A DNA stretch of 64,000 nt from Novosphingobium aquimarinum (GCF_009746585.1 NZ_WRPO01000007.1:62001-126000), one strand, 5' to 3'; positions 1 to 8,296 are shown, counted from the first letter of the stretch. Notes: generated by a model from the letters alone, not told the origin. Made by a program: numbers and translations.

Positions 1-187
1 GCCTTCGCGCGACCGTTCGTCTGCCGCTTTCGAAGGCGTGACGAACCCGATTTGCGACGTGTTGCAGCGCAGCAAGCTTTCGTAACATTTGGGCACGAAG
101 TCGGAAAATCCCCGCACCTAACTCTGCAACACATACGCGCACGGGGCTGATCCTGTGCGGGATGGCGCAAGCAAAGAGGTGTCACAC
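1..187. other. Left-edge stretch without an assignable gene
   Basis: This 187-base stretch precedes carbonic anhydrase. A short reading frame enters from the left edge and stops at a TAA at 82-84, so it could be the last 27 codons of an upstream gene. It is too short to recognise, and another forward frame is also open. The bases 174-181 carry the ribosome binding site of the next gene. I see no convincing promoter. Confidence 0.3.
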
Positions 188-877
188 GTGAACGAACTCA
201 TCGGCCGCGTCTTCGATTTCGAGACGTCGATCTTCCCCTCCAAGGACGAGCTTTACATCAAGCTCGCAACGCACGGTCAGTCGCCCAAAACGCTCATGAT
301 TTCCTGTGCGGATTCGCGCATCGTCCCCGAGCAGATCGTCCAGGCCGAGCCGGGCGACTTGTTCGTCTGCCGCAATGCGGGAAATATCGTGCCGCCCTAT
401 GCCACGATGAACGGCGGCGTCACGTCGACGGTGGAATTCGCCGTCGCTGCGCTCGGCGTCACCGACATCATTGTCTGCGGTCACTCCGATTGCGGGGCGA
501 TGAAAGCGCTCAGCGATCCGACCGGTCTTGAATCGATGCCCAACGTTGCGGCTTGGCTGCGTCACGGCTCGGCTGCGGAGCATATCGTCACTCATTGCCA
601 TGATGGCCTCGAAGGCAACGACCGCGTGCGCGCGATCAGCCTCGAGAACATCATCGCCCAAATCAACCATCTTCGGACCCATCCTTCGGTGGCGTCTGCG
701 ATCGCCAAGGGCGAGATGACGCTCCACGGCTGGTTCGTCGACATTCATGCCGGCCAAGTCCTCGGCCTTGATGGCGAGACCGGTGCTTTCGAGCCCCTGC
801 GTCAGGATCGCGCGCTTCCGGTCGCACTGGCCGCCAAGTCGCGGCTCGCCAGCGAGTATGCAGAGGCTGCCGAATGA
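188..877 (+). CDS. Beta-class carbonic anhydrase
   Basis: Interconverts CO2 and bicarbonate in the cytoplasm. The 229-residue protein has the beta-class zinc signature: CADSR (Cys40, Asp42, Arg44 dyad) and HSDCG (His99, Cys102), so all three protein zinc ligands and the Asp/Arg pair are present. I chose GTG at 188 because an AGAGGT ribosome site lies 6 bases upstream and the protein then starts at the usual N-terminus; an in-frame GTG at 155 would add 11 unlikely residues. The stop overlaps the start of the SulP gene (ATGA), so the two are translationally coupled. Such pairs are known in bicarbonate uptake. The family is certain; the physiological role (bicarbonate supply or pH control) is inferred from context. 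Confidence 0.95.
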   Translation: MNELIGRVFDFETSIFPSKDELYIKLATHGQSPKTLMISCADSRIVPEQIVQAEPGDLFVCRNAGNIVPPYATMNGGVTSTVEFAVAALGVTDIIVCGHSDCGAMKALSDPTGLESMPNVAAWLRHGSAAEHIVTHCHDGLEGNDRVRAISLENIIAQINHLRTHPSVASAIAKGEMTLHGWFVDIHAGQVLGLDGETGAFEPLRQDRALPVALAAKSRLASEYAEAAE

Positions 878-2415
878 GCGGCACGACCGTTGCCGCTACG
901 CCGGAGCGCAGTGGCCCATTTGCGCACTTCGGACGGGACTTCACCGCGTCGATCGTCGTGTTCCTGGTCGCGATGCCGTTGTGCATGGGCATCGCGATCG
1001 CATCGGGCGTCCCGCCCGAAAAAGGCCTCGTCACGGGTATCATCGGCGGGATCGTCGTGGGGTTCGTCGCGGGTTCGCCGCTGCAGGTTTCGGGCCCGGC
1101 CGCGGGTCTCGCGGTCATCGTGTTCGAGTTCGTTCGCGAGAACGGGCTCGAGGCACTTGGCCCGGTCCTGCTGCTGGCCGGTGTCCTCCAACTGATCGCC
1201 GGCGTCTTCAAGATGGGCGGACTGTTCCGCGCGATCAGCCCGGCGGTGGTCCATGGCATGCTCGCCGGTATCGGCGCGCTGATCGTGATCGGTCAGTTCC
1301 ACATCCTGTTCGACGAGAAACCGCTTTCGAGCGGGCTTGAGAACATCGCGATGATGCCGGCTCGGGTGCTGGGACTCGATTTCAGCAGTGTCGAAGCGAC
1401 GGAATTGGCGCTGGGTCTCGGCGCTCTGACGATCGCGATCATGATTGGCTGGGAAAAGCTGCGGCCCAAGTCGTTGGGACTGCTGCCCGGCGCCTTGCTC
1501 GGGGTCGTCGCCGCGACGTTCGTCGCCTGGTTCTTCCAGCTTGGAGTCGACCGGATCGCCGTGCCGGAATCGTTCGGTTCGGCCTTTTCCCTGCCGACCA
1601 ACACCGCGTGGTTCGCTCCTCTCGCGAGCCCGACTCTGATCATCGCGGCCGTTGCCATCGCCTTCATCGCGAGCGCCGAAACGCTGCTTTCGGCCGCTGC
1701 CGTCGACCGCATGCACGATGGCGTTCGCACGCAATACGACAAGGAATTGCGCGCTCAGGGCATCGGCAACTTCCTATGTGGTGTGGTCGGCGCGCTGCCG
1801 ATGACGGGGGTTATCGTGCGCAGCTCGGCCAACGTGCAGGCCGGTGCCCGGACCCGCCTTTCGACGATCCTACACGGTATCTGGATCCTCGGCTTCGTCT
1901 CGCTGCTGCCCTGGCTACTGGCCGAGATTCCGATGGCGGCGCTGGGCGGCGTGCTGGTGATCACCGGCTGGCGCCTGGTGAGCCTGAAGCACGTGCGGCA
2001 CTTGTTCAAAGCGCATGGTTTGCTTCCGGCGACGATCTGGGCGGTGACGTTCGTCCTGGTGGTCACGACCGACCTGCTGACCGGTGTGCTGGTCGGTCTG
2101 GCGCTCTCGGTGGTCGAACTTCTGCCGCACGTTCGCAATCTCCGGCTCAAGGTCGAAGAATCGGACGAGGGCGAACATCGCCGTGTCGCGCTTGGCGGCG
2201 CCGCGACCTTCGTGGGGCTGCCCCGGCTCAACAAGGTGCTCGAGCGTCAGCCTGCGGACCGCCCCGTCCATCTCGATCTCGATCACGTGAGTGCGATGGA
2301 TCATACGACGGCGGAAACGCTCAGCGAATGGATCGGACGGCGCCGCAGGAGCGGCCAGAACGATCGGATCAGCGGTTCCGAAGAAGTCCTGCGGCCCCTG
2401 CCGACTCTCGGCTAA
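874..2415 (+). CDS. SulP-family inorganic anion transporter (likely bicarbonate)
   Basis: Inner-membrane SLC26/SulP permease of 513 residues. The N-terminal transport core (about residues 20-425) is strongly hydrophobic, with the family signature around GLVTGIIGGIVVGFVAGSPL and a QVSGPAAGL loop. The C-terminus (about 430-513) resembles a STAS domain (a HLDLDHVSAMDHTT strand/loop stretch) but is shorter than the usual 110-120 residues and lacks the last strand and helix. It overlaps the carbonic anhydrase by 4 bases. Cyanobacterial BicA is a SulP bicarbonate transporter, and fusions or operons of SulP with carbonic anhydrase are known, which favours bicarbonate over sulfate. The substrate is an inference; the family is clear. 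Confidence 0.9.
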   Translation: MSGTTVAATPERSGPFAHFGRDFTASIVVFLVAMPLCMGIAIASGVPPEKGLVTGIIGGIVVGFVAGSPLQVSGPAAGLAVIVFEFVRENGLEALGPVLLLAGVLQLIAGVFKMGGLFRAISPAVVHGMLAGIGALIVIGQFHILFDEKPLSSGLENIAMMPARVLGLDFSSVEATELALGLGALTIAIMIGWEKLRPKSLGLLPGALLGVVAATFVAWFFQLGVDRIAVPESFGSAFSLPTNTAWFAPLASPTLIIAAVAIAFIASAETLLSAAAVDRMHDGVRTQYDKELRAQGIGNFLCGVVGALPMTGVIVRSSANVQAGARTRLSTILHGIWILGFVSLLPWLLAEIPMAALGGVLVITGWRLVSLKHVRHLFKAHGLLPATIWAVTFVLVVTTDLLTGVLVGLALSVVELLPHVRNLRLKVEESDEGEHRRVALGGAATFVGLPRLNKVLERQPADRPVHLDLDHVSAMDHTTAETLSEWIGRRRRSGQNDRISGSEEVLRPLPTLG

Positions 2416-2465
2416 ACAGGTGCAACCCAGGCGGCCGTTGCCCTCAACCGTGCCGCCTGAACTCT

Positions 2466-2490
2466 GGCGGTCCCGCTTGGCGGGGCCGCC
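2466..2490 (+). terminator. Stem-loop after the SulP gene
   Basis: GGCGGTCCCGC pairs with GCGGGGCCGCC (one G-U pair) around a 3-base loop, followed by TTATTCTT. The T-run is weak, so termination may be partial. Confidence 0.45.
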
Positions 2491-2540
2491 TTATTCTTGG
2501 GAACTCCACTGTGACGCTCGCGAAGCTGCGATTGTCGCAC

Positions 2541-2559
2541 TGCAAAAATTTGTTTTGCA
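2541..2559. promoter_or_regulatory. Palindromic operator candidate upstream of the TorF-like gene
   Basis: TGCAAAA-ATTTG-TTTTGCA is a perfect 7+7 inverted repeat with a 5-base spacer, in the only long intergenic stretch before the porin gene. Its shape fits a dimeric repressor or activator site. No regulator gene is adjacent, so the binding protein is unknown. Confidence 0.4.
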
Positions 2560-2723
2560 CCGCAGCACTGGCGAAACAGTTCGTTACATGCCGGAAAATG
2601 GGGCGACACAGTGGGGTCATAAACAGGGCATTCCTGAAAGGACCGTCGCGGCCACGTAGCGGCACGGCCTTCAGGACGCAGGGCGGAGCGCAAGCAACCG
2701 CAAAAAATGAGGGAAATTCTAGC

Positions 2724-3572
2724 ATGAAGACGTTCTCTACGGCAGGCGCTACGGCGCTCGCGTTCATGTGCCTTGCGACCACGCCGGCGATGGCTCAGGA
2801 AGAAGCGACTGGTCCGATTACCGTTTCGGCCGAAGTGGCGCTGGTGACCGACTATCGTTTCCGCGGTGTCTCGTACACCGACAAGGAAATGGCGATCCAG
2901 GGCGGCATCGAAATCGGCCATGAGAGCGGCCTTTACGGCGGCGCCTGGGCTTCCAATCTCGCGGGCTGGGGAACCTTCGCCGGGTCGAACATGGAGCTCG
3001 ATCTCTACGCCGGATATTCCGCGGATCTTTCCAGCGGTGTCGCGCTCGATGTCGGTGCCACGTATTTCATGTATCCCGGCGGTCTCGACACCACTGATTT
3101 CATCGAGTTCTACGCCAGTGTGAGCGGTACGCTCGGTCCGGCCGAATTGACGCTGGGTGCCGCCTACGCGCCGCCGCAGGAAGCGCTTGGCCGTTGGTAC
3201 TTTGACGGCGCCGCCGCCGCTGCCGGCGTCTACGACGATCCGGGCGACAAGGAAGACAACACTTACGTCTACCTCGACGCCAGCACGGGCATCCCCCAGA
3301 CACCGGTCTCGCTCAACGCGCATGTCGGCTACTCGTGGGGCAATCCGGGCCTTGGCCCGCAGGGAACCAGTGTCGCGCCGACCGGCGAATACCTCGACTG
3401 GAAGATCGGCGCCGACTACGCGATCGGCCCGGTCACGCTAAGCGCGGCGTATATCGACACCGACATTTCGCGTTCGGAATCGGCGTACCTGCTGCCGAAT
3501 TTCGCTTCGACCAAGAACGGATCCTCGATCGCGGATTCGACGGTGGTGTTCTCGATCTCCGCTAGCTTCTGA
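2724..3572 (+). CDS. TorF-family putative porin (gcw_chp family)
   Basis: Predicted outer-membrane beta-barrel protein of 282 residues. The ATG at 2724 follows a GGGAAA-type ribosome site and gives a clear signal peptide ending Ala-Met-Ala before Gln25; the same frame is open far upstream but has no plausible earlier start. The mature protein begins with alternating polar/aromatic strands such as VALVTDYRFRGVSYTD, typical of the TIGR02001/TorF group, and ends in Phe (SISASF), as barrel proteins do. These proteins are widespread in proteobacteria and are thought to be channels or structural outer-membrane proteins; the substrate is unknown. It is a single-gene unit with its own upstream region and a strong terminator. 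Confidence 0.85.
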   Translation: MKTFSTAGATALAFMCLATTPAMAQEEATGPITVSAEVALVTDYRFRGVSYTDKEMAIQGGIEIGHESGLYGGAWASNLAGWGTFAGSNMELDLYAGYSADLSSGVALDVGATYFMYPGGLDTTDFIEFYASVSGTLGPAELTLGAAYAPPQEALGRWYFDGAAAAAGVYDDPGDKEDNTYVYLDASTGIPQTPVSLNAHVGYSWGNPGLGPQGTSVAPTGEYLDWKIGADYAIGPVTLSAAYIDTDISRSESAYLLPNFASTKNGSSIADSTVVFSISASF

Positions 3573-3581
3573 TCTGAGCAA

Positions 3582-3628
3582 AAAGAAAACCCGGCGTCGG
3601 ACTGACCGTCTGACGCCGGGTTTTCTTT
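3582..3628. terminator. Bidirectional rho-independent terminator
   Basis: A perfect 17-base stem (3582-3598 with 3612-3628) with a 13-base loop. The stem begins with an A-rich and ends with a T-rich run, so it can terminate both the porin gene (+) and the converging lipoprotein operon (-). Confidence 0.9.
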
Positions 3629-3649
3629 GAACGGTTGGTCGCGCGGCGA

Positions 3650-4405
3650 TCAGCGCAGGATCGGATACGTCCGGCCATCGGCGAGCGTGAAGGCGCTGTC
3701 GGTCAACGTAGCATCCATCGTTACATTGGCTTTGACGTCCGCTTTCTGGCGAGTCGATTCCGCCCAGCGATCGGCGGTCAGGCGCAGCTTGTTGCCGGTA
3801 CGCACGAAGGTGCCGAACCCGCTGACGACTGCGTTCGCGTCGCCCGCCACCAACACGAAACGATTGCCCGTTAACGCCATCCGGCCATTGGCGAAGCGCT
3901 TGATCGAGATGTCGGACGCGGGAATGCGGGTGAAGGTCTGCACTGTGCCGCTGCCGAAAGTCAGCGTCAGGTTGTTGCCGGTATTCTCCGCAGTAATGTC
4001 GTGCACGCTGTTCGCCTGGAACGAGAGCGGATCGCTGCCTTTTTCGGAAATCGCGATCGTCTGTTCGGCGGTGAGTTTGATGCCCTTGGGCGTGGTTACA
4101 TAGGGACCGGAATGCGCCATGGCCTCGGCGCCGATGGCGGCGGGCGTATCGAGCGGTTCGCCCATCACGGCCTGTTCGATGAATTGTCCGTCGTGCATCA
4201 AGAATACGCCGTCGATCGGGATCTCCTGGCCCTTGGACGAAATCAGGCGATCGTGATGCCAGTAGCCTTCGACGTCGTGGCTGGCGGTTGCGGCGACGTC
4301 GCCCGAAGCTGTGGTGCCGGTGGTCGGCATTGTCGAACAGGCGCCGAGCGCGAGGAACGAGCTGGCCAACGCCGCGAACAGGACAGGTTTGGAAATCTTG
4401 GGCAT
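3650..4405 (-). CDS. Hypothetical lipoprotein
   Basis: A 251-residue protein whose signal sequence ends in a lipobox, LGAC (Cys23), so it should be a membrane-anchored periplasmic lipoprotein. After a low-complexity linker (STMPTTGTTASGD) it is rich in beta-strand-like segments, for example NNLTLTFGSGTVQTFTRIP, suggesting a small beta-barrel or lipocalin-like fold. I do not recognise a specific family. It is the last gene of the minus-strand run that begins with the DapA-like gene or the promoter near 5470, 48 bases after the Rid gene, and it ends at the shared terminator. Its role in that pathway is unknown. Confidence 0.7.
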   Translation of the reverse strand: MPKISKPVLFAALASSFLALGACSTMPTTGTTASGDVAATASHDVEGYWHHDRLISSKGQEIPIDGVFLMHDGQFIEQAVMGEPLDTPAAIGAEAMAHSGPYVTTPKGIKLTAEQTIAISEKGSDPLSFQANSVHDITAENTGNNLTLTFGSGTVQTFTRIPASDISIKRFANGRMALTGNRFVLVAGDANAVVSGFGTFVRTGNKLRLTADRWAESTRQKADVKANVTMDATLTDSAFTLADGRTYPILR

Positions 4406-4453
4406 CGCGTCGCGCGCTCCTTCAGGATGATTATGTAAGCGGGGGATCGTGGC

Positions 4454-4855
4454 TCAGGCGACGACGGCGGTCGCCTCGATCTCGACAAGGAAATCGGGAA
4501 GGGCCAGCGCCTGCACGCCAAGGAACGTGTTCGGCGCGGGCGTCGCGCCTGCGTAGAACGCGCCGACTTCGCCCAGAACGACGCCGAGCTTGTCCGGATT
4601 GTGATCGACCACGTAAGTGCGCAGCCGCACGATGTCCGCCGGCGTCGCACCGACTTCGGCGAGCACGGCCTTGAGATTGGCCAGCGCCTGGCGCGTCTGC
4701 GCCGTCAAATCGTTGCCACCCACGACATTGCATTCGGCGTCCCACGCGACTTGCCCTGCGAGATGCAGCGTCTTGCCACCATCCTGCAAGGTCGCGTGCG
4801 AAAAGCCGTAGCTTACGGCGTCATATAGCGTCTCTGGGTTGATGCGCGTGATCAT
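4454..4855 (-). CDS. Rid (YjgF/YER057c/UK114) family protein
   Basis: A 133-residue single-domain Rid protein. The fold signature is clear: GQVAWDAECNVVG, then LTAQTRQALANLKAVLAEVG, IVRLRTYVVD and a C-terminal VEIEATAV. Canonical RidA deaminases carry an essential Arg in the PARS loop before the last strand; here that segment reads TPAPNTFLGVQAL and has no Arg, so imine hydrolysis by the usual mechanism is doubtful. It lies 17 bases after the VOC gene and downstream of a flavoprotein dehydrogenase that would release imines, a common pairing. The family is certain; the activity is not. Confidence 0.9.
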   Translation of the reverse strand: MITRINPETLYDAVSYGFSHATLQDGGKTLHLAGQVAWDAECNVVGGNDLTAQTRQALANLKAVLAEVGATPADIVRLRTYVVDHNPDKLGVVLGEVGAFYAGATPAPNTFLGVQALALPDFLVEIEATAVVA

Positions 4856-4872
4856 GAGGTGTGGTGTCCCGG

Positions 4873-5361
4873 TCAGTCGACGATTTCGAGGCTATGGCCG
4901 AACGGATCGGTCATGTAGACGTTCTTCTTGCCGGCGAGCGGTCCGGCGTCGATGTGAATGATCTCCATCGCCTTGCAGCCATGCGCTTCGAGATAGGCGA
5001 TCGCCTTTTCGACATCGTCGACCTTGAGGCCGAGGTGATGGCCGCCGCGATCGCAATTGCGCGGCAAGTCCTGCCGAATGTCGTCGGGCTTGTCGTACTG
5101 CACCAGCTGGAAATTCATGTTGTCGGTCAGCTTCATCATGACCAGCGTGAGGCGGGCGCCGGGCACGTTGACGTGGGTCGCCATCCAGTCACGACCATCG
5201 TCGTCCAGCGGCATCTCCGCGGCATCGAGCGGACCCATGCGGAACAGCTCTTCCGCGCCGATCACGTCCCGATAGAATTCCACGGCGGATTCCAGGTCGG
5301 GTACCGTCCACGAGATGTGGTCGACCGAGAGGAAGTTGGGCTTAGGCGGCATATCGGTCAT
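4873..5361 (-). CDS. VOC-superfamily (glyoxalase/dioxygenase fold) protein
   Basis: A 162-residue protein with two beta-alpha-beta-beta-beta modules. Candidate metal ligands are the His of VDHISWTV, the His pair of GGHHLGLKV and the Glu of the terminal LEIVD, as in glyoxalase/extradiol-type VOC enzymes. I start it at the ATG of MTDMPPKPN (5361); an in-frame ATG at 5388 would add nine residues. It is the first gene after a promoter-like gap holding a TTGC-N7-GCAA palindrome, followed by the Rid gene and the lipoprotein. The substrate cannot be read from sequence; the neighbours suggest a small keto or imino acid intermediate. Confidence 0.85.
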   Translation of the reverse strand: MTDMPPKPNFLSVDHISWTVPDLESAVEFYRDVIGAEELFRMGPLDAAEMPLDDDGRDWMATHVNVPGARLTLVMMKLTDNMNFQLVQYDKPDDIRQDLPRNCDRGGHHLGLKVDDVEKAIAYLEAHGCKAMEIIHIDAGPLAGKKNVYMTDPFGHSLEIVD

Positions 5362-5435
5362 GGGTTTGCGACTCCGAAGGGCTGACATGCGACTGATGAT
5401 CTAGCCTGAGGTTCTGCATGCTTCGAACAGCGCAC

Positions 5436-5467
5436 GCAATGAGGGGTTATTGCCCTCCTCGTTGCGT
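5436..5467. promoter_or_regulatory. Imperfect dyad in the VOC upstream gap
   Basis: A CGCAATGAGG arm and a CCTCGTTGCG arm face each other around a short spacer. The right arm overlaps the left half of the 15-bp palindrome at 5462-5476. It could be a weak terminator of the upstream operon or part of an extended operator. Confidence 0.35.
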
Positions 5468-5476
5468 TGAACGCAA
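5462..5476. promoter_or_regulatory. LysR-type operator candidate S1
   Basis: TTGCGTTGAACGCAA is a perfect 7+1+7 palindrome with T-N11-A-like geometry. It lies just beyond the stop of the FAD/BFD subunit gene and upstream of the VOC-Rid-lipoprotein genes. Three relatives with the same TTGC(G/A)-N5-CGCAA pattern occur at 9319, 13950 and 15368. Confidence 0.6.
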
Positions 5477-5478
5477 AA

Positions 5479-6849
5479 TCACTTGGGTGCCGCCAGATCG
5501 CCGAGCATGACCGGTCTTGCCGGAAAACGCGCGGTAAAGCCATTGTCCTCATCGGTTCTCCCGCTGCCCGCGAGCAAACGCAGCAAGGTCGGCTCGCAGT
5601 TGCGCCCCTGACAAAGCCCCATGCCGCAACGGCTCGCCAGCTTGACCGCATTGGCCGAGCGTCCATCGAGCAGCGGAGTGATCGTCGCGCTAGGCACATC
5701 TTCGCAGCGGCAAACGATGGTTTCGGCTTCGATTCTCGGGAAATGGCCGGAAGGATCGGCAATGGTGTCCAGAAGATCGGCGAATTCGAGATGCCTGGCG
5801 CGTTCGCTTCGGGCGTGGGAGACGCGGCTGGTCGCTTCCTCCTCGCTCACCAGTCCGAAATCGATTGCGATGCCGGTCCCCGCGATCGTTCCGGCAGTCC
5901 GGGCGGCGGCGGCCCCTGCCACGCCGGTCGTTTCGCCGGCGGCATAAAGGCCCGCCACCGAAGTGCGGAACCAGGCGTCGCACTCGGTGGACCATCCGCC
6001 CGCTCGGCTCCCGGCGATCATGTCCGCACCGGCCATCCGCGGAAGAGCGGACTGGGGGACGAAGCCGTAGCACAGGCCGATCGCGTCGCAGGCGATCTCG
6101 CGTTCGGTGCTGCGCAAGGACTCCACCCGATCCTTGCCAAGAATCGCGACCGGACTCTCGCCGTAACGGACAGGGACGCGATGTCTTTGCAGCAGAGCCA
6201 TGGCTGCTCCTGCCGGGAGCAGCGCAGATGCCTCGCGCGCGGCTTTCAGCGCATGGCCTGCGAGCTGTCGCATCATCGTCCGGCGCTTCTGCGCGAACAG
6301 GACGGCAGCCACCGTGCCGCCCGAGGCCACGATCTGCGCGGCGATCAGCAATTGCAACGGATGCGTGCCCGCCATGACGATCCGGTTTCCCGGAACAATC
6401 TGCTGGCTTTTGACGAACGCCTGAATCCCGCCCGCGGTATAGACACCGGGGAGCGTCCAGCCGGGGAGCGGGACCGCAAGATCCTGGCATCCCGTGGCGA
6501 GAAGCACGCGGCTGGCGCGAATGGTCTCGACGCCATCCCGGCCCGACACCGTCAGTGCGAAGCCGTGTCCCGCATCGGGAGCGAGCCCGAGGACCGAGCG
6601 ACCGCCGAGCCAATCGATCCCGGTCGCCGCCTCGAATTGTCTGAGCTGCTTCAGCAGCGGCGCATATACCTTGCCGGTCATCCAGCTTGCCACGCTGAAT
6701 TCGCGAGGCGGCTGGCGCAGGATCTGGCCGCCTGGGCGAAGCTGTTCGTCGATCACCCCGATAGCGAGGCCGTTGCCCTCCAGCGCCAGCGCCGCGGCCT
6801 GGCCGGCAGGACCGCCGCCGACGATGACAAGATCATAGCGCTCAGCCAA
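5479..6849 (-). CDS. FAD/NAD(P)-dependent oxidoreductase with BFD-like 2Fe-2S domain (alpha subunit of amino-acid dehydrogenase)
   Basis: A 456-residue flavoprotein. The N-terminus has the FAD-binding signature IVGGGPAG (about residues 9-16), a second nucleotide-binding segment follows mid-protein, and the C-terminus carries a BFD-like [2Fe-2S] domain, CRCED...CGMGLCQGRNC (about 380-430), with four Cys. This layout is that of OoxA/HcnB and the alpha subunits of heterotrimeric D-hydroxyproline dehydrogenases (LhpE type). It overlaps the small ferredoxin-like gene by 8 bases and follows the DadA-like subunit, so the three should form one complex that passes electrons from an amino or imino acid to the respiratory chain. 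Opine oxidase is the main alternative. Confidence 0.85.
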   Translation of the reverse strand: MAERYDLVIVGGGPAGQAAALALEGNGLAIGVIDEQLRPGGQILRQPPREFSVASWMTGKVYAPLLKQLRQFEAATGIDWLGGRSVLGLAPDAGHGFALTVSGRDGVETIRASRVLLATGCQDLAVPLPGWTLPGVYTAGGIQAFVKSQQIVPGNRIVMAGTHPLQLLIAAQIVASGGTVAAVLFAQKRRTMMRQLAGHALKAAREASALLPAGAAMALLQRHRVPVRYGESPVAILGKDRVESLRSTEREIACDAIGLCYGFVPQSALPRMAGADMIAGSRAGGWSTECDAWFRTSVAGLYAAGETTGVAGAAAARTAGTIAGTGIAIDFGLVSEEEATSRVSHARSERARHLEFADLLDTIADPSGHFPRIEAETIVCRCEDVPSATITPLLDGRSANAVKLASRCGMGLCQGRNCEPTLLRLLAGSGRTDEDNGFTARFPARPVMLGDLAAPK

Positions 6850-7111
6850 GGCCGATCTCCAGCCCCGGTTCGGCGGGCGTGAGGCAGGCGCGCACGCGTC
6901 GACCTTCGGGCAGGAGCGTCACCATGCACAGACTGCAGGTGCCCATGTTGCAGAACATCCCGCGCGCCGCCCCGCTTGCGGTTCGGCCGATGGTTGGCGA
7001 GCGCTCGATGAGGACTGCGGCTATGGTCTCGCCGGGGTAGGCGGGAAGCGTCTCGCCTTCGACGATAATTGAGAATGGAGCCTGCCGCTCGACGCGGCGT
7101 TCGATGCGCAT
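6842..7111 (-). CDS. Small 2Fe-2S ferredoxin-like subunit
   Basis: An 89-residue protein with four Cys in the pattern C-x4-C-x2-C-x11-C (FCNMGTCSLC...RACL), matching the Fer2_4 domain of the N-terminal part of sarcosine oxidase alpha and of free gamma subunits such as LhpF. It begins 4 bases after the DadA-like gene and overlaps the next subunit by 8 bases, so it is the third part of a heterotrimeric dehydrogenase. It probably relays electrons between the two flavoproteins. An earlier start is not available because the upstream gene stops at 7116. Confidence 0.88.
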   Translation of the reverse strand: MRIERRVERQAPFSIIVEGETLPAYPGETIAAVLIERSPTIGRTASGAARGMFCNMGTCSLCMVTLLPEGRRVRACLTPAEPGLEIGLG

Positions 7112-7115
7112 CGGC

Positions 7116-8291
7116 CTATCCCATGAAACTGTTGAGGTGCTCGAACCGCGCCGGCGAGACGATGTCGAGTTCCGGTGTCGGGGTTCCCACCATGGCCTGT
7201 GCCATGAGCCGAGCGAACGTGGGGCCTAAGGTAAAGGCCGAACCCCCACCCGCGACCCAGCAGCCGGGCATGCTCGGAACTTCGCCGACGATCGGCAGCT
7301 GATCCGCACTGATCGCGGTCACCCCGGTCCAGGTGCGGATCAGGTTTAACGTCTCGACGAAAGGCGCCGTATCGATCGCGGCACGCAGGTTTCCCGCAAG
7401 CGAGGCGGGGATCAGCACGGGCTTGCCGGCGGGATCGAACGCGCCTCTCGGATCGCTTGCGAGGCGCGCCGGCCAGCCTCCGCCGATGAGGATGTTGCCC
7501 GCATCCGTCTGCTTCATCGAGAGGCGGCGGCCGACATGCTGGATCAGGTGGCCGATCCTCGGACCGGTCCGCTCAGTGGCATTCATCTGCAGAGCCACGG
7601 GGTACAGCGGCATATGCAGATTGAGCTTGGCGCATAGGATCGGTGTCCAGGCGCCGCAGGCGAGCACCAGTCGCTCGGCCCGCACCGTCGATTCCCGGAA
7701 GCCGATCTCGAAATGGCGCTCGATACGGCTGGCCGAAGTTACCGGGCTGCGCGAGTGCAGCGATGCGCCGCTTGCCGCAGCCGCTTGCGCGAAAGCCCGG
7801 GTTACGCTGCGCGCATCAGCGTGACCCTCGTCCGCCAGAAACCCTGCCGCCAAAATCCCGGGCGAAAGGCAGGGAGCCAGAGTCCGGGCCTCGTCACCGT
7901 CGAGTAACCTGGTGTTGATGCCTTGGGCATTCTCGCGTGCGACCTTGCGCTCGAGGATGGCCACCTGCTCGGCGGTTTCGGCGACCATCAGGCCGCCGTC
8001 CATGACGACATGCAGATCGGCGCCGAGCTCGGTTTCGAGGCGGCGCCAGTCGTCGATTGCCAGGCGGTTGAGGGCGGCGGTCTGCGCTGCCTGCTCGGCC
8101 AGGGCTTCGCCGTTTTCCAGAAAGCGGCGTTCGAGCTGGAAGTGCAGCGAACCCGCGTTCTGGCCCGACGCGCCCATGCCGATGTCGCCGGCTTCCACCA
8201 GCACCACCTGGGCTCCGCCGCGCGCAAGATGCCATGCCGTGGCGCAGCCGACGAGGCCGCCTCCTACGATCAGGACATCGGCGTTCTGCAT
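7116..8291 (-). CDS. DadA/sarcosine-oxidase-beta-like FAD-dependent amino-acid dehydrogenase subunit
   Basis: A 391-residue DAO-family flavoprotein. The ATG at 8291 places the FAD signature VLIVGGGLVGCATAWHLA at residues 6-23; a longer in-frame extension would run into the upstream gene and is rejected. A second conserved element near the end, ISADQLPIVGEV followed by GCWVAGGGSAFTLGP, closes the FAD site. The gene begins 5 bases after the DapA-like gene. In three-subunit D-hydroxyproline dehydrogenases this subunit (LhpB type) oxidises the ring nitrogen-carbon bond to give a cyclic imine. The substrate here is inferred from the DapA-like partner; other D-amino acids or opines remain possible. 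Confidence 0.87.
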   Translation of the reverse strand: MQNADVLIVGGGLVGCATAWHLARGGAQVVLVEAGDIGMGASGQNAGSLHFQLERRFLENGEALAEQAAQTAALNRLAIDDWRRLETELGADLHVVMDGGLMVAETAEQVAILERKVARENAQGINTRLLDGDEARTLAPCLSPGILAAGFLADEGHADARSVTRAFAQAAAASGASLHSRSPVTSASRIERHFEIGFRESTVRAERLVLACGAWTPILCAKLNLHMPLYPVALQMNATERTGPRIGHLIQHVGRRLSMKQTDAGNILIGGGWPARLASDPRGAFDPAGKPVLIPASLAGNLRAAIDTAPFVETLNLIRTWTGVTAISADQLPIVGEVPSMPGCWVAGGGSAFTLGPTFARLMAQAMVGTPTPELDIVSPARFEHLNSFMG

Positions 8292-8296
8292 CGGTG

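Larger units (their letters stand above)
2416..2723. other. Intergenic region between SulP and TorF-like genes
   Basis: No gene is seen in these 308 bases. They hold a G+C-rich hairpin just after the transporter (2466-2490) and a 19-base interrupted palindrome at 2541-2559, 165 bases before the porin start. The region is richer in A+T than its surroundings from about 2540 on, as expected for the porin promoter. Confidence 0.5.

Noticed and set aside
1608..2723. Upstream extension of the porin gene through the end of the SulP gene
   Set aside because: The frame is open but the extension is out-of-frame SulP code; only ATG 2724 gives a signal peptide.
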